A stretch of 64,000 bases of DNA. It comes from Clostridiaceae bacterium. Its GTDB lineage: Bacteria > Bacillota > Clostridia > Oscillospirales > QAMX01. Where the stretch lies: contig JAHAYX010000017.1 of NCBI GenBank assembly GCA_018384365.1, positions 62,001-126,000 of the forward strand. Reading direction: 5' to 3'. Within the stretch, counting starts at the first letter, position 1. Every line of letters starts with the position of its first letter. Shown one piece after another: positions 25,635 through 34,728 of this stretch. The notes beneath the pieces are model-generated. The model saw only the letters and a program-made list of their open reading frames with translations, was not told the origin of the DNA and ran no database searches. The translations under genes were made by a program, and so were the position numbers.

Positions 25635-28076
25635 CTATGCGCGCATGGCGGAGAGTTTCAGCACCAGCACGGTCATGTCGTCCCGACCCCCGGTGCGCTC
25701 CGCGCCCGCATCCAGAATCGCAGACGCAAGGTTTGCCGCGCTTGTAAAGCGGTGATCCGACAAAAGCGTGGTCAGCCATGCGTCCGAGTCGTTTTCCGTC
25801 AGTCCGTCGGAAACCATCACGACGATGTCCCCGAGTTCCAGCATGAGTCTGGAATAATCGGCGTCCGGCGCCTCGTTCGGCAGACCGACCGGCATGGAGC
25901 CGGAGCAAATCCGCCGCACGCCCTTCCCCGCCGTGGAGCAGACATAGGTTGGCGCGGCGCCGCATTTATAGCATTCGCCCTCGCCCGTGTGCAGATCCAC
26001 GCAGAGGATGTCGCAGGTCGTGAAGGCGTCTCCGCCGCATTTCACGGCAAACGCGGGGTTCAAAAGCCCCAGCGCCGTGCGCACCGTGACGCCCGCGCGC
26101 AGGAAGCCCTCCATCATGCGCACAAACGCGGCGCTTTCCCGCGCGGCGTCCGGTCCGCTGCCCATGCCGTCGGCCAGGATCAGATAGAGTTTCCCATCGT
26201 CCGTGCGGAAATAGGCGGCGCTGTCCCCTGACTCATCCTCGCCGCGGCGCTGTTTGAGTCCAACGCCCACCACTGCACGCAAAATCTCTGCTTCACGCAG
26301 CACGACAGTCTCTCCCTCCTCGCCCGAGGCACGCATATTACGCCCCGTAACCGAACTGACGGTGTCCTCAATGCCCTCCATCATGGCGCGCGGGATTCCC
26401 GCAGTCGTGTAAAGCCGGCATTTATAGCCGCCGTTTGTCCGCACAAGATCCGCGTTGATTGCAATACCCTGCGCCGCAAGCGCGCGGCGTAATTCCCGCG
26501 TCTCCTGCTCCGCAATGCCCGTGTCTGCGGACAGCTCCTCCGAAATTTCCGCCAGCGCCTGCGTCATGGCATCATACTGCGCGCCCAGCAGGCGGGCGTC
26601 ATCCGCCGCGCGGCGGCGGTAGCGGCTGCGTGACTCGCGCAGCGCGATATTTTCATTGATGTTTGCAACAAATTCGCCCAGATTTTCGCAGCGTGCCGTA
26701 AAAAAGGGCGGAAAATCCTGCGTATTGGCCCGTCCCCGGCTTCGGATCTTCTCCGCCGCCTCATTCAGGGCGTTTCTGGTCGACTGATAGTCGCGGTTCC
26801 AGCAGAGATTGTTGATGCGGCAATTCCGGCATACCCGTTCCACGGCAATGTCATAGGACGAAATCGGAACGTCCTCCTGCGGCGGCATCTCCCTCGGGCG
26901 CACGGCGCTTCCGACCGTTTCAAACGCGGCCGTCAGCGCACGCAGTTTGGCAAGCGCGGCCTGTTCCGCGCCGGCAAACACCGGCCGCACAGGCGCCTGG
27001 ACCCGGCTCTGCGCCGCAGGCAGGGCAAGCAGACGTCCGGCGCAGGCTGTGACGCTCCGGCTGGACAAAAACCAGACGACGCCCATCGCAAAGCACTCAT
27101 ATAAAACGGCCAGGGGCGCGTCCGCCCAGGCCCACGGCATCAGCGCGGCGTGCGCCGCCGTGAAGCAAAAGACCGTCCAGAAGGCGCCTCTGTACCGGAA
27201 GGCCCCCGCGAAAAGCCCCGCAGCGGCATACACCAGTGCCACGGAAGGCGCGCCCGACACGGTGAGGTCGATCGCAAGGCCGGAAACCAAGCCCGCGGCA
27301 CAGCCGTAAAGCGGCCCTGCGGCGGCCGCAAGGCTGAGCGTCAGGAAAAGGGCCGCCATGCGCCCGGCCGACATCCCGAAAAACGGCGTGAAATCCGCCA
27401 GGACCAGCACCAGCGAAACGCCGGAGACAAGCACGGCCGCACGGCGCGAAACCGCCGGGCGCAGGACGGATCCGCTCCTGTTCGGTGGTTTCTCCCGTTT
27501 TTCCTCGCGGGGCCCATGCAGAGCGTCCAGCACGGGTATGTAAAAAAACGCCGCGCAGGCCGTCATTGCGGCCTCACAGCCGAAAAGAAGCAGTTCCCCC
27601 GGCCCCGGCGAGGCCGCCAGAAGATACACCAGGTTCGTCAGCACCAATGATCCGCCCGCCACAGCCGGCGTGAACCACAGCTGCCCCGGAAATGCGGTTC
27701 CGCGGAAAATCAGTCCGGCAGCACAGCAGAGTATCGACGCCGCGCAGTATTTCATGCCGTCGATGGCCCCGCCTGCGAGCAGATATCCCGCCACCGCACC
27801 TGCCAGCGCCGCGCACGGCATCCACCGCCGCAGCGGACGTCCGGCATAGGGATAGGCGGCGGCCGCGGCGACAAATGCCGCGCCAAATGGTGCAAAACGC
27901 CCGAGGAACTTTCCCTGCGCAAGCAGGAGCGCTGCAGAAAACTGCAGGATCAGTGTGACGACCAGCGTAAAGGTCGGGTTGCCGAACAGTTCCGCCGCAC
28001 GGGGAAGTACGGCCGTGAGTCCGGCGCCGCCGAGCCATTTCGTGTGTCCGCTCGCCCGTATTTTTTTGTTTTCCAC
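25635..28076 (-). CDS. spoIIE: Stage II sporulation protein E, PP2C-type phosphatase
   Basis: About 813 residues. The N-terminal third to half has around ten membrane helices (residues about 20-330). The middle part contains the Cys pattern CRNCRINNLCW (about 430-440). The C-terminal PP2C domain has LILADGMGSGPDAARES (about 620-636) and SDGLTEN (about 780-786), which carry the metal-binding aspartates. SpoIIE dephosphorylates SpoIIAA and activates sigma-F at the polar septum, so the organism can probably sporulate. The start is GTG at 28076, nine bases after GGAGG. The open frame upstream runs through the promoter. Length agrees with B. subtilis SpoIIE (827). Confidence 0.92.
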   Translation of the reverse strand: MENKKIRASGHTKWLGGAGLTAVLPRAAELFGNPTFTLVVTLILQFSAALLLAQGKFLGRFAPFGAAFVAAAAAYPYAGRPLRRWMPCAALAGAVAGYLLAGGAIDGMKYCAASILCCAAGLIFRGTAFPGQLWFTPAVAGGSLVLTNLVYLLAASPGPGELLLFGCEAAMTACAAFFYIPVLDALHGPREEKREKPPNRSGSVLRPAVSRRAAVLVSGVSLVLVLADFTPFFGMSAGRMAALFLTLSLAAAAGPLYGCAAGLVSGLAIDLTVSGAPSVALVYAAAGLFAGAFRYRGAFWTVFCFTAAHAALMPWAWADAPLAVLYECFAMGVVWFLSSRSVTACAGRLLALPAAQSRVQAPVRPVFAGAEQAALAKLRALTAAFETVGSAVRPREMPPQEDVPISSYDIAVERVCRNCRINNLCWNRDYQSTRNALNEAAEKIRSRGRANTQDFPPFFTARCENLGEFVANINENIALRESRSRYRRRAADDARLLGAQYDAMTQALAEISEELSADTGIAEQETRELRRALAAQGIAINADLVRTNGGYKCRLYTTAGIPRAMMEGIEDTVSSVTGRNMRASGEEGETVVLREAEILRAVVGVGLKQRRGEDESGDSAAYFRTDDGKLYLILADGMGSGPDAARESAAFVRMMEGFLRAGVTVRTALGLLNPAFAVKCGGDAFTTCDILCVDLHTGEGECYKCGAAPTYVCSTAGKGVRRICSGSMPVGLPNEAPDADYSRLMLELGDIVVMVSDGLTENDSDAWLTTLLSDHRFTSAANLASAILDAGAERTGGRDDMTVLVLKLSAMRA

Positions 28077-28121
28077 TTTCCCATTCCTCCGTACATACAG
28101 GATAGCGTTTAGCTTGTCCTC

Positions 28122-28192
28122 ATTGTACAGCGGCGGGCGCTGTGGATTTTGCCAAACCCCGCTGTCGGGATTTTGGAATCGTCCGACAGCGG
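28122..28192 (-). promoter_or_regulatory. spoIIE promoter region with upstream inverted repeat
   Basis: The minus strand has TACAAT (28122-28127) preceded by TTGGCA (28150-28155) at a 22-base spacing. In B. subtilis the Spo0A-activated sigma-A promoters spoIIE and spoIIG have similarly wide spacing. Immediately upstream is an exact inverted repeat, CCGCTGTCGG and CCGACAGCGG (28159-28168 and 28183-28192), whose TGTCGG cores resemble the 0A-box TGNCGAA only partly. Confidence 0.5.
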
Positions 28193-28485
28193 CAAGCCGG
28201 GCAAAACGTGCCCGCTCGCGCGTGCTCGTCCTTCCTCGCCGCCGGATTCTGCGCGGTGCGCCGGACATTCTGGCAGTTTCTCAGGATTACAGACTGCTTT
28301 TCGGCGCGGGAAATGGAAGAGGGCAAACGCCGCGTCTTTTTGTATGCCGCCGGCGTTTGCCGGACAAAAAGAGCGGCAGCGTTCCTTTGCCGTCGATTTG
28401 CCCTCGCACAGCGCAAAAAACACCTCCGGATGCCCGGTATTCGTCTTTTACGCTGCTAAAATTTCAAAAACACCGTGCAGCGCTG
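28193..28485. other. Non-coding spacer between spoIIE and the TetR gene
   Basis: No supported gene. Several short open frames overlap here on both strands but lack RBS and family features. A nested inverted repeat is present: GGCAAACGCCG/CGGCGTTTGCC (28322-28332 with 28351-28361), with CTTTTTGT/ACAAAAAG flanking the second arm (28336-28371). Confidence 0.4.
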
Positions 28486-28541
28486 TTGATTTTTCTGCAT
28501 GGATATATTATACTTTATTCGACACGAACGATTTGAATAAA
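28486..28541 (+). promoter_or_regulatory. Promoter and candidate operator of the TetR gene
   Basis: TTGATT (28486-28491), 17-base spacer, TATACT (28509-28514). Directly downstream, TTTATTC and GAATAAA form an inverted repeat of 28 bases total (28514-28541) over the expected start site, consistent with TetR-type autorepression. Confidence 0.55.
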
Positions 28542-28555
28542 AAAAGGGGGATCAA

Positions 28556-29161
28556 ATGGCAAATTACACGCAAGCGCAATGGAATGCGAAAAAGGTTGCC
28601 CTGATGGAAACGTGTTTTAACGGCTTTGCCGAGTTGGGCCTGCACGGCACCGGCATTCGCACCCTGGCAAAACATTGCAGATGTAACACTTCGATGATTT
28701 ATACCTATTTCAAAGACCTGGACGACCTGATCGTCCAATCCACGGAATACTGCATGAGCAAGGTGGAGGACGATTTTATGGCAAAAGCCCCCACGGATGT
28801 TGCGGATTTGTGGCGGTTTATTGATGAGATCCCCTATTGGACGGCGGAAAAGCACGGCAAGAAATACCGCTTGATGTATCAGGTGTACACCCACCCGAAA
28901 TACCGGGAATACGGCAAGAAATTCTTCGCGGGGGTCGATCAGCGTTATACTGAATACGCAAAAGGCCTGGAGAGCAAGCTGGGCATCCCCTATCAAAAAA
29001 TCACGCCGCTGATCTTCATTCTGATCCGGGCCTGCGTGCATTACGCACTGTTTGAGGACGAGTTTTATCTGAAATCCCAGATCGCAGTGCTGAAGGAAAC
29101 CCTGGAACTCTTTCTTGCAAAATATCACCCGGAGGTAAGGTCGGGTGCTGTTACAGAATAA
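28556..29161 (+). CDS. TetR/AcrR-family transcriptional regulator
   Basis: 201 residues. The N-terminal helix-turn-helix (about 15-60) reads FAELGLHGTGIRTLAKHCRCNTSMIYTYFKD, matching the TetR DNA-binding domain (FxxxGxxxTxxxxIA...G.S...lYxyFk). The C-terminal ligand domain is helical and aromatic-rich, and its ligand is unknown. RBS GGGGG lies five bases before the ATG. The next gene starts 32 bases downstream without an obvious terminator or promoter, so this regulator probably controls its own transcript together with the surface protein. Confidence 0.85.
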   Translation: MANYTQAQWNAKKVALMETCFNGFAELGLHGTGIRTLAKHCRCNTSMIYTYFKDLDDLIVQSTEYCMSKVEDDFMAKAPTDVADLWRFIDEIPYWTAEKHGKKYRLMYQVYTHPKYREYGKKFFAGVDQRYTEYAKGLESKLGIPYQKITPLIFILIRACVHYALFEDEFYLKSQIAVLKETLELFLAKYHPEVRSGAVTE

Positions 29162-29193
29162 ATAAAATAGAAATATTTCAGGAGGCAAATCAA

Positions 29194-32100
29194 ATGAAAA
29201 AACGAATTTTAAGTCTGCTGCTTGCAATTTGTCTCGTAGCAGGGCTTCTGCCGACGGTTGCGCTGGCGGAGGGCATCGGCTTCACCGCAATAGACGGCAC
29301 AGCCGGCGCCAACGAGAACGAGACCTATACAAAGCTCGTTGACGGAGATATCAAAACAAAATGGTGTGTGACGAAGTTCACCGATGCCTACATCATTTTT
29401 GAGGCATCTACGTCCATGCAGGTCACCGGATATTCTATCACCACCGGCAATGACAACGTGTCAATTTCCGGCAGAAACCCCAAAAACTGGACGCTGTATG
29501 GATGTAATGACGAATCAACCCCGGAGCGCAATTCAACGAGTTGGGTAATGATCGACGAAGTCACCAACGACACAGTTTTGCAGGACGAAAACCTAACAAC
29601 ATACAATTACTATTTAACTGAAACTGCACCGGCGTATCAGTACTTCAAGCTGGAGATCACTGCGACCAAGGGTGCAGACGTGATGCAGATGAGCGAGTTT
29701 ACGCTGACATCCTGTGTGCACACCTGGGACACGGGGACAGTTAATGACTCGACCTGTACGACCAAGGGATACACGGAATACACCTGTACCATATGCGGCG
29801 CTAAGAAGATCGGCGACGTAAAGTCTCCGTTGGGACATGATTTTGGCGAAGGCGGAGCATGTACCCGCTGCGGGAAGACCAAAGCCGAGCTGTATACGTT
29901 CAATGTCAACGAGGGCCGCGTCATAATCACGGATGACGAATACTCTGGCAAGCTTTTGGTTTACTACTTTAATGGCACTGGATACGAAAAAGCCGGAGGG
30001 TACTTAGATCCGAGCGAGACGATCACCGTCACCGGTACAACCAATGTGAATGAGCTTCACGTCAACACGACGAAGCCGGTGACGATCAAGGCCAGCGGTC
30101 TGAACATTGACCGTTCCGGTACGAACGGTGCGTATGCCATGTCGCTTGATGCCAGCGGCGCAGATGTCACGCTGATCCTCGAGGGCGAGAACGCATTCAA
30201 AGGCGGATTCGGGAAAGCCGGTATCTCGGTCGGCGAGGGCAAAACCCTGACCATTCAGGGAGACGGTTCCCTGACGGCAACGGGCCAAAACAGGGCTGCC
30301 GGCATCGGCGGCGACGAAGACAGCAGTGGCGGCACGATCATCATCAACAGCGGCACCGTCACCGCCACCGGCGGCAGCGGCGAGGGCATCGGCAAGGGCA
30401 ACGGCGGCACCAACCACGGCACCTTCCAGACTGCGAGCAACGGCACCGCGGTGATCTTTGCCAGCTCCATTGGCGACCAGAGTCAGAAGGAGAGCTGGAG
30501 CGGCATCATCTTTGAGGGAGACAGCGGCACGGTTTATGGGAATCAGACGCTGACTGCCGACCTGACCATTCCCACGGGCAAGACCCTGACTGTCCCCACG
30601 GGTACCAGTCTGACCATCCCCGAGGGCAAGACCCTGACCATCCCGGAAGGCGCGGCCATGACCAACAGCGGACAAATCTATGTGGACGGCACCTTGGGCG
30701 GCACGGTGGGTGGCGATGGCGCGGTGTATTACCCCCTGACCCTCAATTACTGCACGGCAAACGAAGAAAACACAAGCGTTGTTGGCACCACGACCTACGG
30801 TAAGGCGGGCAGCACCATCGCTTTGACGCCTGTTGCACCGGCGCCCGGTCTGGAACTTAAGAGTTGGGTTGTGTCTCCCAATACGGTTAGCGTCGAAAAC
30901 AACGGCGTTGAGATGCCCAATGCGGCGCTCACAGTTACCGCACAGTATGGCTATGCAGAGGTAGCTACCGAACAAGAACTGCGAGCCGCCATTAACTCGG
31001 GTGCAACCTACATCAAGCTGACGGCTGATTTTAAGATTGCCACGAATAACGTGATTACAGTGCGGGACACAGAAATCACCCTTGACCTGAACGGTCATGT
31101 TCTCTCCGCAAGCGATGGCTACTACTACCACGGGATAATCACGCTGTACGATGGCAGCTCCAATGCCAGCACCAGCCTGACACTGATCGACAGCAATCCT
31201 GACCAGCCCAATACGGTCGGTGGTAAGCAGTACAAGGGCGGCGTGATTTATGGCGGTATTACAGTAACGACAAGTGGTACAGGCAGTAATGACTGCCGGC
31301 TTTACGCAAACGGCGGTACGGTAGCAGGAACGGTTGGCTTAATCAGTTTGAGTTCATCGATATACTGCAAAAGCGATACCCCCACTGCATTTTACGAAAA
31401 CGTCGGCCAGTACGGCTCTATCTACGGCGGTATGTTCTACGGCAATAAGAGCCTGGATAGAATCAAAGGAAACATCGTTACATTCAAGTACAACGATAAC
31501 CTCTACGCCCGTGAGGTCGTGGAATCCGGCAAGACGGCTGTGGCTCCCATTCCGCCGCAGGAACCGAGTACAGATGGATATCACATTCGCTGGTACCTGG
31601 AAGACGCAAAATTCCCCTATGATTTCAGCACCTCCGTCACCGAAAGCATTACCCTGAAAGCAAAGTGGGAAAACAACTATATTCTCGCCTATGATACCGG
31701 CTGCGACACAGAAATTCCGACGACCATGCCGGCATATCGCGATGAAATCACTCTGCCGGAAGCTCCCGTCAAGACCGGCTATACCTTCGGCGGCTGGTAT
31801 GATGGCACAGCCACTTATCAGGCAGGTGAAACATACACCATGCCTGCCAAGGACGTGACCCTCACGGCGCAGTGGACGATCAACCAGTACACCATTACCT
31901 TTGATACCGACGGCGGCAGCCGAATCGCCCCCATTACGCAGGACTATGGCACCGCTGTGACTTCTCCTGCGAACCCCACCAAGACCGGCCACACCTTCGT
32001 CGGCTGGGATAAGGAGATTCCCGCAACGATCCCTGCGGAAGATGTCACGATCAAGGCGCTGTGGACGCCCAACGTTTACACCGTCACCCTGAATACGAAC

Positions 32101-33099
32101 AGAGGCATCATTGAAAGCGGCGACGTGACGGAGTATACCTACGGTGTTGGCGCGAAGTTGCCCACCAGAGTTACGAAGAGCGGCTATTTCTTCACCGGCT
32201 GGTATGATAACGAGGCCTGCCAGGGCAGTCCGGTTCTCGAAATCAGCACGACGGATCTTGGCGATCTGACGTTCTATGCAGGATGGACACTGGTTCCTGT
32301 TTATTTCAGCAATGTTGAACAGCCTGACGAAGGCGTCAGCGTGACCGTATCACCGGCGATTGCCACCGAGGGCTCCGTCATGACCATCACCGTCACGCCC
32401 GATGAGGGATTTGAGATTGATAAAGTCATCGTTACGGATGTAAACGGCAATCCCGTGACCGTGATCGATAACGGCAACGGAACTTACACCTTTGTCCAGC
32501 CCGCGGGCAGCGTGACGATTCGGGTCAGCCTCCTGAAAGCCGGCAGCGAACCGGATTTTTCGAATGTCAATCCGTTCGTGGATGTTGCCACAGACGCTTA
32601 CTACCATGACGCGGTGCTGTGGGCTGCCGAAAACGACATTACGACAGGCACCGATGCGTTCCGCTTCTCCCCGGATGCTCCCTGCACCCGCGCGCAGGCC
32701 GTCACCTTCCTGTGGCGTGCCGCCGGATGTCCTGCACCCCGGAGCAGCACGATGCCCTTCACCGATGTGAATCCGGGCGATTACTATTACGACGCAGTGC
32801 TGTGGGCCGTTGAAAACGGCATTACGGCAGGCACCGGCGACGGCACCACGTTCAGCCCCGACGAAATCTGCAGCCGCGCACAGATCGTCACCTTCCTGTG
32901 GCGTGCACAGGGCGCTCCTGCGGCCGGTACGGGCGATCCCTTTGCGGATGTAGCAGCAGACGCCTACTATCACGATGCGGTGTTGTGGGCAGCCAGGAGC
33001 GGCATCACAGGCGGCACCGGCGATGGCAACTTCAGCCCTGACGCAGATTGCACCCGCGCCCAGATTGTGACCTTCCTGTATCACTGCATGAGCAAATAA
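29194..33099 (+). CDS. SLH-anchored multidomain surface protein with InlB-type repeats
   Basis: 1301 residues. A signal peptide (1-26, MKKRILSLLLAICLVAGLLP...ALA) is followed by a discoidin/F5-8-like domain (about 30-165) and a Cys-rich linker with CTICGAKK and CTRCGKTK (about 175-230). A beta-rich region rich in TLTIQGDGSLTATG and GGTIIINSGTVTATGG repeats follows (about 270-420), and then more beta solenoid-like sequence. InlB B-repeats (Listeria-Bacteroides type) of the form GYTFGGWYDG...TLTAQW lie at about 830-1032, and three SLH domains at about 1125-1301 bind secondary cell-wall polymers. It probably displays adhesion or carbohydrate-binding modules on the cell surface. No enzyme domain was recognised. 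RBS CAGGAGG precedes the ATG. Confidence 0.85.
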   Translation: MKKRILSLLLAICLVAGLLPTVALAEGIGFTAIDGTAGANENETYTKLVDGDIKTKWCVTKFTDAYIIFEASTSMQVTGYSITTGNDNVSISGRNPKNWTLYGCNDESTPERNSTSWVMIDEVTNDTVLQDENLTTYNYYLTETAPAYQYFKLEITATKGADVMQMSEFTLTSCVHTWDTGTVNDSTCTTKGYTEYTCTICGAKKIGDVKSPLGHDFGEGGACTRCGKTKAELYTFNVNEGRVIITDDEYSGKLLVYYFNGTGYEKAGGYLDPSETITVTGTTNVNELHVNTTKPVTIKASGLNIDRSGTNGAYAMSLDASGADVTLILEGENAFKGGFGKAGISVGEGKTLTIQGDGSLTATGQNRAAGIGGDEDSSGGTIIINSGTVTATGGSGEGIGKGNGGTNHGTFQTASNGTAVIFASSIGDQSQKESWSGIIFEGDSGTVYGNQTLTADLTIPTGKTLTVPTGTSLTIPEGKTLTIPEGAAMTNSGQIYVDGTLGGTVGGDGAVYYPLTLNYCTANEENTSVVGTTTYGKAGSTIALTPVAPAPGLELKSWVVSPNTVSVENNGVEMPNAALTVTAQYGYAEVATEQELRAAINSGATYIKLTADFKIATNNVITVRDTEITLDLNGHVLSASDGYYYHGIITLYDGSSNASTSLTLIDSNPDQPNTVGGKQYKGGVIYGGITVTTSGTGSNDCRLYANGGTVAGTVGLISLSSSIYCKSDTPTAFYENVGQYGSIYGGMFYGNKSLDRIKGNIVTFKYNDNLYAREVVESGKTAVAPIPPQEPSTDGYHIRWYLEDAKFPYDFSTSVTESITLKAKWENNYILAYDTGCDTEIPTTMPAYRDEITLPEAPVKTGYTFGGWYDGTATYQAGETYTMPAKDVTLTAQWTINQYTITFDTDGGSRIAPITQDYGTAVTSPANPTKTGHTFVGWDKEIPATIPAEDVTIKALWTPNVYTVTLNTNRGIIESGDVTEYTYGVGAKLPTRVTKSGYFFTGWYDNEACQGSPVLEISTTDLGDLTFYAGWTLVPVYFSNVEQPDEGVSVTVSPAIATEGSVMTITVTPDEGFEIDKVIVTDVNGNPVTVIDNGNGTYTFVQPAGSVTIRVSLLKAGSEPDFSNVNPFVDVATDAYYHDAVLWAAENDITTGTDAFRFSPDAPCTRAQAVTFLWRAAGCPAPRSSTMPFTDVNPGDYYYDAVLWAVENGITAGTGDGTTFSPDEICSRAQIVTFLWRAQGAPAAGTGDPFADVAADAYYHDAVLWAARSGITGGTGDGNFSPDADCTRAQIVTFLYHCMSK

Positions 33100-33126
33100 G
33101 CGCAGATCCGCGTAAAAAAGAATCAA

Positions 33127-33161
33127 AAACAGCCCGGACAGTCAAATGTCCGGGCTGTTTT
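33127..33161 (+). terminator. Terminator after the surface-protein gene
   Basis: AAACAGCCCGGACA pairs with TGTCCGGGCTGTTT around a six-base loop, ending in TTTT. It may also serve the convergent xylanase gene. Confidence 0.8.
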
Positions 33162-33203
33162 GCGTCACCACATCAACAATGCGTTGTTTTTCTATTCGTT
33201 TGC

Positions 33204-34460
33204 TCAGAGGATGATGGTTTTCACGCCGTCGAGCTGGCCCCGACGGAGCGCCAGCTCCGTTTCGGTGCCGCAGCAGGTCAGCTTATAGTCGCCGCGGTAG
33301 CCCTCGATCACGGCTTCGCCGTTTTCGTCGGTGACAACCTCCGTGTTGGTCCACCAGCGGCGCTTAATCAGCTCATAAAGCGCATCGTAAACCGGCTTTG
33401 TCGAGCCATCGGCGCGCACAAATCCGGACGGTGCCCCCAGCCAGCCGCCATCGCAGAAGTCCCAGGTATAGGCCGTGCGGACCAGCGGATGCGCAAAGAG
33501 GATCTCCATGAGATCCACATATTCTCTTGCCTGACGGTCCTCGCCTTCCGGCGTTGTCGGCCACTCCGGAATCTGGTAATCGTTCAGGTCAACGATTTCC
33601 GGCGGCATGATATGTCCGGAAACAAGCGAAATCTCCGAGAAATGCAGCGGTTTTCCGAACACCTCATAGCGTTCGAGGATGCTCTGGAAAAACTCCTCGC
33701 CGCGATAGCCCTGGTACATATGCGTCTGCAAACCGATTTCGTCGATCGGGACGCCGGCATGGAGACAGCCGTCAATGAGAATCTGATAATTCGTGGAGAG
33801 GTTGAAATCATTGATGAGCAGCGTTGCGTCGGGGCTTGCCTCACGTGCAGCGTCGAACATCATCTGAATCGTCTTTACGCGGCCATATTTCCGGCCGAGC
33901 GGCGTGATGCCGTTTTCATAACGGTCGTAGATCGGCATGATGACCGGTTCGTTGATCACATCCCACATATCAATCACACCGCGGAAATATTCCACCTCGC
34001 GGCGCACACGCGCCAGCTGGCGGCGCAGGATCTCCTCCTGCGGGTATTTCAGCATCCAGCTGCCGCAGGCGGAATGCCAGCACAGCGGATGGCCCTTGAT
34101 GGTCACATGGTTCTGCTGTAAAAGCCGGGCCGCCGCCATCACCTGGGCATGGCGCGGCTTTCCCTCCACCGGTTCAAACGCGGCCCGGGGAATGGTTTCA
34201 AAGGCCGTCCAGTAAAAGGGCAGCGTGGTGTTGTTCAAAAGTGCGGTAAATTTCTCAAGTTTCTTTTCAAACAGCGCACGCGCGGCGGGATCCGTCATCT
34301 CGTTTGCCGCATAGGGGATGATATCAAAAAGGCCGGCGCCGAAGAGGAACTCGTGGTTCTGCATTTCGGCGCGGATCGTCTGTCCGGCGACCGGTGTTCC
34401 GTCCGTCCGCACCACGCGAACCGTCTTTTTGCCCAGCCGGTGGGAGTAATCTCTTGCCAT
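33204..34460 (-). CDS. Endo-1,4-beta-xylanase, GH10 (no signal peptide)
   Basis: About 418 residues. The GH10 barrel starts after an N-terminal beta-rich part (KTVRVVRTDGTPVAGQTIRAEM). The acid/base Glu is in WDVINEP and the nucleophile Glu is in LHFSEISL. GHPLCWHS and TYTWDFCDGGWLG are family blocks lining the active site. It would hydrolyse xylan or xylo-oligosaccharides by retention. Lack of a signal peptide suggests it acts on imported oligosaccharides. The start is the second of two adjacent ATGs (34463, 34460), chosen because AGGAG is then seven bases away. It has its own promoter. A C-terminal small beta segment follows the barrel. Confidence 0.88.
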   Translation of the reverse strand: MARDYSHRLGKKTVRVVRTDGTPVAGQTIRAEMQNHEFLFGAGLFDIIPYAANEMTDPAARALFEKKLEKFTALLNNTTLPFYWTAFETIPRAAFEPVEGKPRHAQVMAAARLLQQNHVTIKGHPLCWHSACGSWMLKYPQEEILRRQLARVRREVEYFRGVIDMWDVINEPVIMPIYDRYENGITPLGRKYGRVKTIQMMFDAAREASPDATLLINDFNLSTNYQILIDGCLHAGVPIDEIGLQTHMYQGYRGEEFFQSILERYEVFGKPLHFSEISLVSGHIMPPEIVDLNDYQIPEWPTTPEGEDRQAREYVDLMEILFAHPLVRTAYTWDFCDGGWLGAPSGFVRADGSTKPVYDALYELIKRRWWTNTEVVTDENGEAVIEGYRGDYKLTCCGTETELALRRGQLDGVKTIIL

Positions 34461-34509
34461 CATGAATCTCCTTTCTGTCGGACACGTTGGGCGCGCCCTG
34501 TCTGAGGTC

Positions 34510-34538
34510 AAAATAGCATATGCCCCGCAGTTTGTCAA
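34510..34538 (-). promoter_or_regulatory. Promoter of the first GH10 gene
   Basis: TTGACA, 17-base spacer, TATTTT on the minus strand, about 50 bases before the start codon. Confidence 0.6.
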
Positions 34539-34643
34539 TGGATTTGTGGGATATTACCGGAGGATTCGTTGTTTTGCCGGCTTTCCGTTAGTTTTTCCTC
34601 AGTTTTTCACAAATGCCCCCTGGTTTTTCGTCAGATATATCGG

Positions 34644-34672
34644 TAGACAAGCGCAAAATATAATGCTATTAT
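34644..34672 (+). promoter_or_regulatory. Promoter of the Pr6Pr membrane-protein gene
   Basis: TAGACA, 17-base spacer, TATTAT. A TATAAT at 34659-34664 lacks a good -35. The surrounding 34.64-34.72 kb is AT-rich. Confidence 0.45.
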
Positions 34673-34728
34673 ATAAACAGTTTTTAAACTTTTTATGTAT
34701 TTTGTAAATTTATTGTTATCGAGGGTAT

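Noticed and set aside
28109..28604. Overlapping open frames in both directions between spoIIE and tetR
   Set aside because: No RBS. Arg/Pro-rich products. One crosses into the TetR gene in another frame and others cross the spoIIE promoter.
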